A stretch of DNA of 49,880 nucleotides from the NCBI GenBank assembly GCA_000470535.1, contig CBRG010000168.1, positions 1 through 49,880 of the forward strand, read 5' to 3'. The position numbers were made by a program, and so were the translations under genes. The notes beneath the pieces were generated by a model that was not told the DNA's origin, ran no database searches, and saw only the letters and a program-made list of their open reading frames with translations. This document shows, piece after piece, positions 8,158 to 16,866 of this stretch; position 1 is the stretch's first letter, and the number at the start of each line of letters is the position of its first letter. The DNA is from Streptomyces sp. AW19M42. Lineage in GTDB: Bacteria > Actinomycetota > Actinomycetes > Streptomycetales > Streptomycetaceae.

Positions 8158-9084
8158 GTGAGTGCTGCGACGACGAGAAGCCGTACGGCCCGTACCCCTG
8201 TTCCCGACCGTTTGTGCGCCGAGGCCGTAGACCTCGCCCGCGCGGCGGCCAAGGAGGCAGCCGCGCCAGGGGTCGTGGGTGAGCATGTGGCCGTGGTCTC
8301 CGAGGGGGACCGGGTCGTCACGCACTACTTCGAGTGCAAGGACCCCGCCTACCGGGGCTGGCGCTGGGCGGTGACGGTCGCCAGGGCCTCCCGGGCGAAG
8401 AACGTCACGCTGGACGAAACGGTGCTGCTGCCCGGCGACGACGCGCTGCTCGCGCCGGAGTGGGTGCCGTGGAGCGAGCGGCTGCGGCCGGGCGACATGG
8501 GGCCGGGCGATCTGCTGCCCACTGAGGCGGACGATCTGCGGCTGGAGCCCGGCTACACCGGGGACGACGAGCCGCCGCCCAACTCCCCGGTCTCCGGTGA
8601 GCTGGCCGAGCTCGTCGAGTCGGAGGACGCGGAGCTGACGACGCGCCCGGGGACCCCGCGACGGGGTTCGATCGCGTCCGTCGCGGACGAGCTCGGGATG
8701 CGGCGTGCGCGGGTGCTGTCGCGGTACGGGCTGTACGCGGCGGCCGACCGCTGGGACGAGGGGTTCGGCGCGAAGACGCCGATGGCCCAGGCGGCTCCGG
8801 CCACCTGTGTGTCCTGTGCCTTCCTGGTGCCGCTGGCGGGTTCGCTGAAGCAGGCCTTCGGGGTGTGCGCGAACGAGTTCGGTCCGGCGGACGGGCACGT
8901 GGTGTCCCTGTCGTACGGCTGCGGCGGGCACTCGGAGGCCGCGGTGATGCCGAAGCCGCCGAAGCCGGCGCCGCACGCGCTGGACACGATGCAGGTGGAC
9001 GAGTACCCGCTTCGTCCGGCGCGGGATTCCGGCTCCGTGCCGGCGGAACCGGACGCGCCGTCGGAGGACCTCGGCCACTCGTAG
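8158..9084 (+). CDS. DUF3027 family protein
   Basis: A 308-aa soluble protein of the actinobacterial DUF3027 family, function unknown. The N-terminal half carries the conserved stretch VTHYFECKDPAYRGWRWAV (about residues 57-75), then VLLPGDDALLAPEWVPWSERL and GDMGPGDLLPT. The C-terminal half carries a CVSCAF...FGVCANEF...GCGGHSE set of cysteines and a histidine (about residues 220-262) that could bind a metal. An acidic low-complexity linker lies between them. It starts at GTG 8158 with GGAGAG 11 bp upstream. It stands alone between the MFS promoter region and the repeat cluster. Confidence 0.85.
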   Translation: MSAATTRSRTARTPVPDRLCAEAVDLARAAAKEAAAPGVVGEHVAVVSEGDRVVTHYFECKDPAYRGWRWAVTVARASRAKNVTLDETVLLPGDDALLAPEWVPWSERLRPGDMGPGDLLPTEADDLRLEPGYTGDDEPPPNSPVSGELAELVESEDAELTTRPGTPRRGSIASVADELGMRRARVLSRYGLYAAADRWDEGFGAKTPMAQAAPATCVSCAFLVPLAGSLKQAFGVCANEFGPADGHVVSLSYGCGGHSEAAVMPKPPKPAPHALDTMQVDEYPLRPARDSGSVPAEPDAPSEDLGHS

Positions 9085-9112
9085 GCGGTGGCCCGGGAGC
9101 GGTTCCCTCCGG

Positions 9113-9340
9113 GCGCGGGCTGCCCCGGCGTACCGGCTTTGTCCTCAATCGCCGGACGGGCTTGACTTAGCTGGTCGGGCCGGGCTTCGCGCGGGCTGCT
9201 CCGGTGTACCGGTTTCGTCCTCAATCGCCGGACGGGCTGGATTTCGCCGGCCGGGGCGGGCTTCGCGCGGGCTGCCCCGGCGTACCGGCTTTGTTCTCAA
9301 TCGCCGGACGGGCTTGATTTAGCTGGGCGGGCTGGTTTTC
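9113..9340 (+). repeat. three tandem 76-bp units with GTCCTCAATCGCCGG core
   Basis: The core GTCCTCAATCGCCGGACGGG recurs at 9141 and 9217, and with one change (GTTCTCAATC) at 9293, exactly 76 bp apart each time. The flanks repeat too: each unit contains GCGGGCTGC(C/T)CCGG, then GTACCGG, then the core, then CTTGATTT or a variant followed by GGGCGGG. The cores contain a small internal palindrome. The block lies between two co-directional genes and is noncoding. Elements with this core are, to my knowledge, dispersed in streptomycete intergenic regions. The exact class is not asserted here. Confidence 0.9.
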
Positions 9341-9406
9341 GCTGGGCGGGCTTGATTTGTTCGCCCTGGCCGGGCTGCCGCCGCTTCCCCGGTCCGGGCA
9401 CACCCC

Positions 9407-9508
9407 AGCCCGTCCGGCGATTGAGGACGGAACCGGGGCCGTGGTGTGCGATGCGGGGGCATTCGGGCTGCCCAGGGGGCAGATCAAGCCCGTCCGGCGA
9501 TTGAGGAC
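9407..9508 (-). repeat. two inverted copies of the same repeat core
   Basis: The reverse complement of the core (CCCGTCCGGCGATTGAGGAC) occurs at 9409-9428 and 9489-9508, 80 bp apart and opposite in orientation to the three copies at 9141-9317. A transcript through this region could pair the inner copies (9293-9314 with 9407-9428) over about 20 bp with a loop of about 90 nt. That could terminate read-through from the DUF3027 gene or protect RNA ends. Between them lies no gene. Confidence 0.85.
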
Positions 9509-9589
9509 GAGGCCGCAACCCCGGGGACCCGGTAGCTTCGGGGCGCACACTTGGCGGCACGGTATCCGTAACCGGAAGAGGGAGTCAGC

Positions 9590-12500
9590 GTGAGCATGAA
9601 TGCGACCGAGGCGGCCGACCCATTCGGCACCGCACGGCTGCGGCGCCGCGTGCTCGACGCCTGGGGCGCCGGCCCCGCCCGCTTCCGGGAGGACGCCAAC
9701 GCCGAGGAGGACCTCGCGCTCGGCGGCTACCGCGACCGCCTCGTCGTCGAACTGGCCCAGAACGCCGCCGACGCCGCCGCCCGCGCCCAGGCCCCCGGCC
9801 GGCTCCGGCTCACCCTGCACCCGGCGACCGCGACCGCCCCGCCGGTCCTCGCCGCCGCGAACACCGGCGCCCCGCTGGACGCCACCGGGGTGGAGTCGCT
9901 TTCCACACTGCGGGCGTCCGCCAAGCGCGAGGGGCACGAGGGGGCCGTCGGCAGGTTCGGCGTCGGGTTCGCCGCCGTGCTCGCGGTGAGTGACGAGCCC
10001 GCCGTCATCGGCCGGCACGGCGGAGTGCGCTGGTCCCTGGCCGAGGCCCGGGACCTCGCCCGGGACGCCGCCGTCGGCAGCCCCGGGCTGGGCGACGAGC
10101 TGCGCCGCCGCGACGGACACGTACCCCTGCTCCGGCTCCCGCTGCCCGCGGAGGGCACCGCCCCGGACGGTTACGACACCGTCGTCGTCCTGCCGCTGCG
10201 CGACGGCGGCGCGGAGGACCTGGTCGGCCGGCTGCTCGCCGCCGTGGACGACGCGCTGCTGCTCACGCTGAGCGGACTCGACGAGATCGTCATCGAAACC
10301 CCGGACACCGTAAGGACGTTGAGCCGCTCGCAGCACGGCCCGTACGTCCACGTCGACGACTCGGCGCACGGTACGAACCGCTGGCGCACCGTCGCCCGGC
10401 ACGGCCCCGTGGAGCCCGCCCTGCTCGTCGGCCGCCCGCTGGAGGAACGGCTGCGCCCGCACTGGTCGGTGACCTGGGCCGTCCCGGTGGACGCGGAGGG
10501 CGCCCCGGTGCGCCCCCGTACCGCACCCGTCGTGCACGCGCCGACGCCCACCGACGAACCCCTCGGCGTACCCGCGCTGCTCATCGCGTCGCTGCCGCTC
10601 GACACCACCCGTCGCCACCCCGCGCCGGGCCCGCTCACCGACTTCCTGGTGCAGCGCGCGGCCGACGCGTACGCCGAACTGCTCGCCGACTGGCAGCCGG
10701 TCTCCACCGCCACCATCGCGCTCGTGCCCGGACCGCTCGGCAAGGGCGAGCTGGACGGCGCACTGCGCGCCGCGATCCTGGAGCGGCTGCCGCGCATCGC
10801 CTTCCTGGAGCCCGCCGCGCCGCGCGACCTCGCGGCGGAGCCGGACCAGTGGGACAGCTGGGACGAGGGGACCGGCGGTGCCCGCAAGGCCACCGCCGCC
10901 CTGCGGCCCATCGAGGCCGAGGTGCTGGAGGGGGTCGGCTCGGAGACGGTCACGGTGCTGGCCGAGGTGCTGCCCTGCCTGCTGCCCGCCGGACTTGAGC
11001 GCCGCGTGGAGCTGCGCACGCTCGGTGTCGCCCGGGTGCCGCTGACCGAGGCGATCGACCGGCTCGCCGGTCTGGAGCGCGACCCGGGCTGGTGGCGGCG
11101 GCTGTACGACAGCCTGGCCGGTATCGACCCGGACCGGCTCTCCGGGCTGCCGGTGCCGCTCGCCGGTACGGCCTCCCAGGGCGCGGACCCCGACGCCCAG
11201 GCCGTCCCCCGCACCACCATCGGCCCCCGGCAGGTCCTGCTGCCGCTCCCGGACGCGCTGACCGGGCCGGTGCTGGACCGGCTCGCCCGGCTCGGGCTGA
11301 AGGTCGCCCACCCGGACGCCGCGCACCCGCTCCTGGAGAAGCTGGGCGCCCTGCCCGCCACCCCGCGCGCCGTGCTGACGACCCCGCAGGTGCGGGCCGC
11401 CGTCGCCGGTTCGCTGGACGCGGGCGAGATCTGGGACGAGGACGCGCTGGACGGCGACGAGCTGGTGGAGACCGTCCTCACGCTCGTCCGGGACGCGGAT
11501 CTGGTGCCCGGCGACGAGCCCTGGCTCGGCGCGCTGGCCCTGCCCGACGAGGACGGCGAGCCCGCCCCGGCCGGCGAACTCGTGCTGCCCGGAAGCCCGT
11601 TCGCCGCCGTCATGCGTGAGGGTGAACTCGCCCTGTGCGACGAGGAGCTGGCCGCCCGCTGGGGCGAGCAGCCGCTCACAGCCTGCGGGGTGCTGGCCAC
11701 GTTCGCGCTGGTACGGGCCACCGATGTGGTGCTGGACCCGGACGAACTGGAGCCCCGCGACGGCGACTTCGCGGAGTCCGACGACGCCGGGCTGCTCGAC
11801 GCCGTCGACGTCTGGTGCGAGGACATCCTCGACCAGCTCCCGGACACCGTGGTGCCGCCCGTCGCCACCGAACTCGTCGCCGTCCGCGACCTCGACCTGG
11901 TCGACGACGACGCCTGGCCCCAGGCGCTCGCGATGCTGGCCCGCCCCCCGCTGCGCGATGCCCTGACCCAGCCGGTACGGGTGCTCCTCCCGGACGGCAC
12001 CACGCAGTCGGTGCGCCCGTACACCGCCTGGTGGCTGCGCGACCATCCGGTGCTGGACGGCCGCCGCCCGGCGGGCCTGCGCGCCGACGGGGGCGATCCC
12101 CGGCTGGCGGGCCTGTACGACCCCGCCGACGCCACCGGCTTCGACGACGCCCAGGTGCTGCGCGCCCTCGGCGTCCGGACCTCGGTCGCCGCCCTGCTGG
12201 ACGAGCCCGGCGGTGCGGCCGAACTCCTCGGCCGGCTCGCGGACGGGGACCGCCCGGTCGGTCCCGTACAACTGCACTCCCTGTACACCGCCCTGGCCGA
12301 GCTGGACCCGGAGCAGGTCACGCTGCCGGATGAGCTGCGGGCCGTGGTCGACGGCGAGGTGCGGGTGGTCGACGCGGCGGACGCGGTGATCGCGGACGCC
12401 CCCGATCTGCTCCCGCTGACCGGGGGGCTGCCGCTGCTGCCGGTCGCCCCGGCGAACGCGGCGGAGCTGGCCGAGCTGTTCCAGGTGCGGCGGCTCGGCG

Positions 12501-12802
12501 AGACCGTCGAGGCGGAGGTGACGACCGAGGGCGAGGAGCACCAGGTCCCGGAGCCCGTCCGCATCCTGCTCGGCCGGGGCACCCCGGACACGTACGTCGA
12601 GCACGGCGAACTGCGCGCGGGCGGCGTCGAGCTGGACTGGCGCCGCACCCCGGACGGCACCGTGCACGCCGCCACCCTGGAGGGCGTCGCGGCGGGCCTG
12701 GCCTGGGCGGCGGGCCAGTGGCCGCGCCGCTTCGAGGTCGCGGCGCTGCTGGAGGACCCCTCGCGCACCGGGGAACTGGCCCGGGACCGCTGGTTCGACT
12801 GA
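9590..12802 (+). CDS. large sacsin/Hsp90-like GHKL ATPase-domain protein
   Basis: A 1070-aa protein with an N-terminal GHKL ATP-binding fold as in Hsp90 and the sacsin repeat. The N-box ELAQNAADAA is near residue 53, NTGAPLDATG (with DxG-like G1 role) near residue 90, and the glycine lid GRFGVGFAAVL near residue 120. The remaining about 850 residues are an acidic, leucine-rich region without membrane segments and without the usual Hsp90 middle-domain motifs. Databases generally name such proteins after the sacsin N-terminal ATP-binding domain. The function in streptomycetes is unknown; a chaperone-like or signalling role is an inference. The GTG at 9590 is preferred over the ATG at 9596 because GAGGGAG lies 6-7 bp upstream. 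It is monocistronic. Confidence 0.85.
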   Translation: MSMNATEAADPFGTARLRRRVLDAWGAGPARFREDANAEEDLALGGYRDRLVVELAQNAADAAARAQAPGRLRLTLHPATATAPPVLAAANTGAPLDATGVESLSTLRASAKREGHEGAVGRFGVGFAAVLAVSDEPAVIGRHGGVRWSLAEARDLARDAAVGSPGLGDELRRRDGHVPLLRLPLPAEGTAPDGYDTVVVLPLRDGGAEDLVGRLLAAVDDALLLTLSGLDEIVIETPDTVRTLSRSQHGPYVHVDDSAHGTNRWRTVARHGPVEPALLVGRPLEERLRPHWSVTWAVPVDAEGAPVRPRTAPVVHAPTPTDEPLGVPALLIASLPLDTTRRHPAPGPLTDFLVQRAADAYAELLADWQPVSTATIALVPGPLGKGELDGALRAAILERLPRIAFLEPAAPRDLAAEPDQWDSWDEGTGGARKATAALRPIEAEVLEGVGSETVTVLAEVLPCLLPAGLERRVELRTLGVARVPLTEAIDRLAGLERDPGWWRRLYDSLAGIDPDRLSGLPVPLAGTASQGADPDAQAVPRTTIGPRQVLLPLPDALTGPVLDRLARLGLKVAHPDAAHPLLEKLGALPATPRAVLTTPQVRAAVAGSLDAGEIWDEDALDGDELVETVLTLVRDADLVPGDEPWLGALALPDEDGEPAPAGELVLPGSPFAAVMREGELALCDEELAARWGEQPLTACGVLATFALVRATDVVLDPDELEPRDGDFAESDDAGLLDAVDVWCEDILDQLPDTVVPPVATELVAVRDLDLVDDDAWPQALAMLARPPLRDALTQPVRVLLPDGTTQSVRPYTAWWLRDHPVLDGRRPAGLRADGGDPRLAGLYDPADATGFDDAQVLRALGVRTSVAALLDEPGGAAELLGRLADGDRPVGPVQLHSLYTALAELDPEQVTLPDELRAVVDGEVRVVDAADAVIADAPDLLPLTGGLPLLPVAPANAAELAELFQVRRLGETVEAEVTTEGEEHQVPEPVRILLGRGTPDTYVEHGELRAGGVELDWRRTPDGTVHAATLEGVAAGLAWAAGQWPRRFEVAALLEDPSRTGELARDRWFD

Positions 12803-13004
12803 CGGCCGACGGCCGTGAGGTCAGCGGCCGTGAGGTCGGCGGCGCCCCGAGCACGCCGATACCCGTGATCTTCGCAAAATCTTCAAACTTCCAGGCAACC
12901 CTTCACATTCTTCACCTGTCTGGTCTGTTGAGTCATTCCGGCTCGACAGACTGATCTGGCCCGAGCCGCTCGCGGACCTGGGCCCTTTCCCACGGGAAAC
13001 ACAC
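12803..13004 (+). promoter_or_regulatory. AT-richer leader and promoter region of secreted protein gene
   Basis: After a duplicated GGCCGTGAGGTC element (about 12811-12838), base composition drops sharply to an AT-rich stretch at 12868-12950 with repeated CTTCA motifs. This is atypical for the window and most likely holds the promoter of the secreted protein gene. I cannot name a specific regulator site. GGGAAA at 12994-12999 is the likely ribosome-binding site. Confidence 0.4.
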
Positions 13005-13748
13005 ATGCGCATGCGCACCTCTGCGGCCGCTGTCCTCGGCGCCCTGGCCCTGACCGCCCTCGCCGTACCGGCCGCCCAGGCCAACGGCCACGACGGCGAC
13101 ACCGCCATCACCAAGGTGACGGTCAACGGTGGCAAGAACGTGGTGGTCGGCACCAGCCTCGTCAAGAAGTTCACCGTCTCGGTGACCGCCAAGGACAACT
13201 CCGGCATCAAGGGCATCGACATAGAGCTGGAGGGCCCCGCGTTCGGCTACTTGTCGCCGAACAGCACCCGTTGCTCCGGGAGCACCTGCACCGCGTCCTT
13301 CACCGTCGACCCCAAGGTCGACCTGCCGTACTCCAACGACATCGCCGGTACCTGGTACGTCAACACGTGGGTGGACGCCAAGGACGGCGACTACAACTGG
13401 AAGGACAAGGCCGGCACCTTCAAGTTCCAGCGGGCGGCTTCGCAGACCGTCAACGCCGCCCCCGAGCCGGTGAAGAAGGGGAAGACCATCACGGTCACCG
13501 GCAAGCTGGCTCGGGCCAACTGGGGCGACTTCAAGTACCACGGCTACACCAGCCAGTCGGTGAAGCTGCAGTTCCTCAAGAAGGGCAGCAAGACCTACAC
13601 CACGGTGAAGACCCTCAAGACGAACAGCACCGGCACCCTGAAGACCACGGTGAAGGCCTCGGTCGACGGCTACTGGCGCTACAGCTTCGCCGGCACGGCC
13701 TCCACTCCGGCCGTCAACTCCACGGGTGACTTCGTCGACGTGAAGTAG
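13005..13748 (+). CDS. secreted protein with two probable beta-sandwich domains
   Basis: A 247-aa exported protein. The signal peptide is clear: MRMRTSAAAVLGALALTALAVPAAQA, with likely AQA cleavage near residue 26. The first domain (about 30-145) contains the only two cysteines (RCSGSTC), close enough to form a small disulfide loop. A second, lysine- and threonine-rich segment (about 150-247) reads like an immunoglobulin or bacterial beta-sandwich repeat (KKGKTITVTGKLARA... VKLQFLKKGSKTYTTVKTLK). No enzyme motif is visible. Similar streptomycete proteins are annotated as hypothetical secreted proteins. The second ATG at 13011 is an alternative start. Confidence 0.8.
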   Translation: MRMRTSAAAVLGALALTALAVPAAQANGHDGDTAITKVTVNGGKNVVVGTSLVKKFTVSVTAKDNSGIKGIDIELEGPAFGYLSPNSTRCSGSTCTASFTVDPKVDLPYSNDIAGTWYVNTWVDAKDGDYNWKDKAGTFKFQRAASQTVNAAPEPVKKGKTITVTGKLARANWGDFKYHGYTSQSVKLQFLKKGSKTYTTVKTLKTNSTGTLKTTVKASVDGYWRYSFAGTASTPAVNSTGDFVDVK

Positions 13749-13762
13749 CCTCCGCGCGGTGG

Positions 13763-13796
13763 GCCGCCGTTTCCCGCTACACCGGGAAGTGGCGGC
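13763..13796. terminator. bidirectional hairpin between convergent genes
   Basis: GCCGCC (13763-13768) and TTCCCG (13771-13776) pair with CGGGAA (13783-13788) and GGCGGC (13791-13796), interrupted by a GT/GT internal loop, with a six-base loop CTACAC. The right half overlaps the stop codon of the P-type ATPase gene at 13777-13779. The hairpin begins 15 bp after the stop of the secreted protein gene, so it can serve both convergent transcripts. Confidence 0.7.
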
Positions 13797-16260
13797 TCAC
13801 CAGGCGCCAGGCGTATTCCAGTGCCGCGGAGGCGATCACGGCGATGCCCACCGCCGTCCACGGCATCTGCGCGCCGACCAGCTTCAGCGCGAAGAAGTTC
13901 TGCAGCCACGGCACGACGAGCACGATCAGGAACGCCACCCCCATCGCCGCCACCAGGCAGATCCGCCACCAGGTGTAGGGGCGGGCGATGATCGCCAGGA
14001 CCCACATCGAGACCAGGAACAGCGTGAGCGTGGCCGCGCTGGTCTCCGCGTCCAGCGAGCCGGGACCGGCGTAGACGTGCCGGGCGATCAGATACGTCGC
14101 GAAGGTGGCAGCGGCCGCGATGGTCCCCGAGGGGACCGCGTACCGCATGACGCGGCGCACGAAGTGCGGGTGCGCGCGCTCCTTGTTGGGGGCCAGGGCG
14201 AGGAAGAAGGCCGGGATGCCGATCGTCAGCGTCGACAGCAGGGTCAGGTGCCGGGGCAGGAACGGGTACTCGACCTGGAAGCAGACCACCAGGACGGCCA
14301 GCAGCACCGAGTAGACGGTCTTCGTCAGGAACAGGGTGGCGACCCGGGTGATGTTGCCGATGACCCGGCGGCCCTCGGCCACGACGGACGGCAGCGTCGC
14401 GAAGCTGTTGTTGAGCAGCACGATCTGGGCGACCGCACGGGTGGCCTCCGAGCCGGAGCCCATCGAGACGCCGATGTCGGCGTCCTTGAGGGCCAGCACG
14501 TCGTTGACGCCGTCGCCCGTCATCGCGACGGTGTGGCCGCGGGACTGGAGGGCGGCGACCATCTCCCGCTTCTGCTGCGGGGTGACGCGGCCGAAGACGG
14601 TGTTCTCCTCCATGGCGGTGGCCATCGCGTCGGGGTCGGTGGGCAGCTTGCGCGCGTCCATCGTGTGTTCGGCGCCCGGCAGTCCGAGCTTCGCGGCGAC
14701 GGCGCCGACCGAGACGGCGTTGTCGCCGGAGATGACCTTCGTGGCGACCCGCTGGTCGGCGAAGTAGGCGAGCGTCTCCCGGGCGTCGGGCCGCAGCCGC
14801 TGTTCCAGGACGATCAGCGCGCTCGGGTCCGCCCCGGTCGCGGTCGCCGGGTCGTCGAGCGGCCCGTCCACCCGGGCCAGCAGCAGGACGCGCAGGCCCT
14901 GCTGGTTGAGCTGTTCGATCTCGGCGAGCGTTGGGTCGTCCTCGGGGAGCAGCACGTCGGGGGCGCCGAGGAGCCAGCCGGAGGGCTGCCCGTCGGCCTC
15001 GTCGAAGGCGGCGCCGCTGTACTTGCGGGCCGAGGAGAAGGGCAGCGCCTGGGTGACGCGCCAGCCCTCGCCGTCCGGGACCGGGCAGGCGTCGATGATC
15101 GCCTGGAGGCTGGCGTTGGGCCGAGGCTCAGAGGCGCCGAACGCGGCCAGTACGCGGCGCAGGTACGGCTCGTCGGTGCCGTTGAGCGCGCGGACCTCGG
15201 TGACGTCCATGCCGCCCTCGGTGAGGGTGCCGGTCTTGTCGAGGCAGACGACGTCGACCCGGGCCAGGCCCTCGATGGCGGGGAGTTCCTGGACCAGGCA
15301 CTGCTTGCGGCCCAGCCGGACGACGCCGATCGCGAAGGCGACCGAGGTGAGCAGGACCAGGCCCTCCGGGATCATCGGGACGATGCCGCCGACGGTCCTG
15401 GCGATCGAGTCCTTGACGTTGTTGTCCTTGACGACGAGCTGGCTGATGACCAGGCCGATCGCGGTCGGGATCATCATCCAGGTGACGTACTTGAGGATGG
15501 TGGAGATGCCGCTGCGCAGCTCGGACTGGACGAGCGTGAAGCGGGAGGCCTCCTCCGCGAGCTGTGCGGCGTAGGCCTCGCGGCCGACCTTGGTCGCGGC
15601 GAAGGCGCCGCCGCCCGCGACGACGAAGCTGCCGGACATCACCGGGTCCCCGGCGTGCTTGAGGACCGGGTCGGCCTCGCCGGTGAGCAGGGACTCGTCG
15701 ATCTCCAGGCTGTCGGCCTCCGCGACCGTGCCGTCCACCACGACCTTGTCGCCGGGGTCGAGCTCGACCAGGTCGCCCAGGACGATCTCGGAGGTGGAGA
15801 TCTCGGCGGCGACCCCGTCCCGTCGCACGGTGGGTTTGGCCTCACCGATGACGGCGAGGCTGTCGAGGGTCTTCTTGGCCCGCCACTCCTGCACGATGCC
15901 GATGCCGGTGTTGGCGATGATCACGAAGCCGAAGAGGCTGTCCTGGATCGGCGCGACGAACAGCATGATCACCCAGAGCACGCCGATGATCAGGTTGAAC
16001 CGGGTGAAGACGTTGGCGCGGACGATCTCGCGCACGGACCGTGATGAGCGGACCGGGACGTCGTTCACCTCGCCCCGGGCGATCCGCTCCGCGACCTCGG
16101 CCGCGGTCAGCCCGCGCCCGCTGCCGGGTGCCGGGAGCCCGACCGGGTGCACCGGGTCGAGCTCGCTGCCGGCGTCGATCATCACCGGCCGGTCGGTGCC
16201 GGAAGGCACGGAGGATCTGTTCGGCTCATCCCCGGAGGGGCCGAGTGCCCGCTGAGTCAT
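13777..16260 (-). CDS. cation-translocating P-type ATPase, CtpE-like
   Basis: An 827-aa P-type ATPase that couples ATP hydrolysis to cation transport across the plasma membrane. Features are the actuator motif LTGEADPV, IPEGL in a membrane helix, the phosphorylation motif DKTGTLTEGG near residue 341, and the hinge TGDGVNDVLALKDADIGVSMG near residues 577-597. Hydrophobic helices flank these, with four at the C-terminus. No N-terminal heavy-metal-binding CxxC domain is present and the PEGL motif replaces the CPx of heavy-metal pumps. This resembles mycobacterial CtpE, implicated in calcium uptake; the ion here is inferred. The first about 45 residues are low complexity, and the ATG at 16258-16260 is the furthest supported start. 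Confidence 0.9.
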   Translation of the reverse strand: MTQRALGPSGDEPNRSSVPSGTDRPVMIDAGSELDPVHPVGLPAPGSGRGLTAAEVAERIARGEVNDVPVRSSRSVREIVRANVFTRFNLIIGVLWVIMLFVAPIQDSLFGFVIIANTGIGIVQEWRAKKTLDSLAVIGEAKPTVRRDGVAAEISTSEIVLGDLVELDPGDKVVVDGTVAEADSLEIDESLLTGEADPVLKHAGDPVMSGSFVVAGGGAFAATKVGREAYAAQLAEEASRFTLVQSELRSGISTILKYVTWMMIPTAIGLVISQLVVKDNNVKDSIARTVGGIVPMIPEGLVLLTSVAFAIGVVRLGRKQCLVQELPAIEGLARVDVVCLDKTGTLTEGGMDVTEVRALNGTDEPYLRRVLAAFGASEPRPNASLQAIIDACPVPDGEGWRVTQALPFSSARKYSGAAFDEADGQPSGWLLGAPDVLLPEDDPTLAEIEQLNQQGLRVLLLARVDGPLDDPATATGADPSALIVLEQRLRPDARETLAYFADQRVATKVISGDNAVSVGAVAAKLGLPGAEHTMDARKLPTDPDAMATAMEENTVFGRVTPQQKREMVAALQSRGHTVAMTGDGVNDVLALKDADIGVSMGSGSEATRAVAQIVLLNNSFATLPSVVAEGRRVIGNITRVATLFLTKTVYSVLLAVLVVCFQVEYPFLPRHLTLLSTLTIGIPAFFLALAPNKERAHPHFVRRVMRYAVPSGTIAAAATFATYLIARHVYAGPGSLDAETSAATLTLFLVSMWVLAIIARPYTWWRICLVAAMGVAFLIVLVVPWLQNFFALKLVGAQMPWTAVGIAVIASAALEYAWRLVSRHFPV

Positions 16261-16372
16261 GGTTCAGACGGTACGGGTGGAACGTCCGGTTCACCCATCG
16301 GATGGTCCGAAGATCAGACCGGGGGAGGACGGGAATCGTCCCGTGGTGGTACGGGCCCCTGGGGTCTCGCTG

Positions 16373-16681
16373 TCAGGCGGTGGCGCCGTGGGTGGCATCC
16401 GGGGTGTCCCCGGAGCCGGTCTGCGGCGCGGCGGCAGCCGCGGCGGCCCGCTTGAGTGCGGCGTCGCGTCCCCGCACGTACCAGATGCCGATCAGGCCGA
16501 GGACGCCGCCGGCCAGGCAGGTCCACACCCACCACAGGTGCCCGTGGTCGTCGAACCAGCCGTAGAACGGGAGCTGGACGAGGAAGAGGACGAACCAGAG
16601 GATCGTGCCGCCGGTGGTGGTGGCGACGACGGGCCCCTCCAGGGGCTCGGGTGCCTCGTGCTTCGCTGTCCACTTCGCCAT
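16373..16681 (-). CDS. DUF2530 small membrane protein
   Basis: A 102-aa protein with two transmembrane helices (about 26-44 and 50-68: GTILWFVLFLVQLPFYGWF, WWVWTCLAGGVLGLIGIWYV). An alanine-rich cytoplasmic tail of low complexity follows. The pattern matches the actinobacterial DUF2530 family, which has no known function. It is divergent from the NCS2 permease gene. The promoter region between them (16682-16866) is AT-rich for this genome. Confidence 0.75.
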   Translation of the reverse strand: MAKWTAKHEAPEPLEGPVVATTTGGTILWFVLFLVQLPFYGWFDDHGHLWWVWTCLAGGVLGLIGIWYVRGRDAALKRAAAAAAAPQTGSGDTPDATHGATA

Positions 16682-16866
16682 GCGGCCAGTGTATGCGGCG
16701 CGTCCGTAGGAGCGGACAGGTCAGTCGGCCCAAGGGTCTACGCGCGGAGATAGCGATCTTCGCCTTATGTATTCATACTGAATCTGCTTATGGCTGTCTT
16801 GAATTATTCGTGTGAACATCCAAAGCTGACCATATTGAGCCCCTCTAGGTACGACTGAGGTCATAC

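Noticed and set aside
9221..12667. Very long minus-strand open frame (1148 codons)
   Set aside because: Antisense to the GHKL protein and the repeat array; codon composition follows the shadow of the plus-strand gene.
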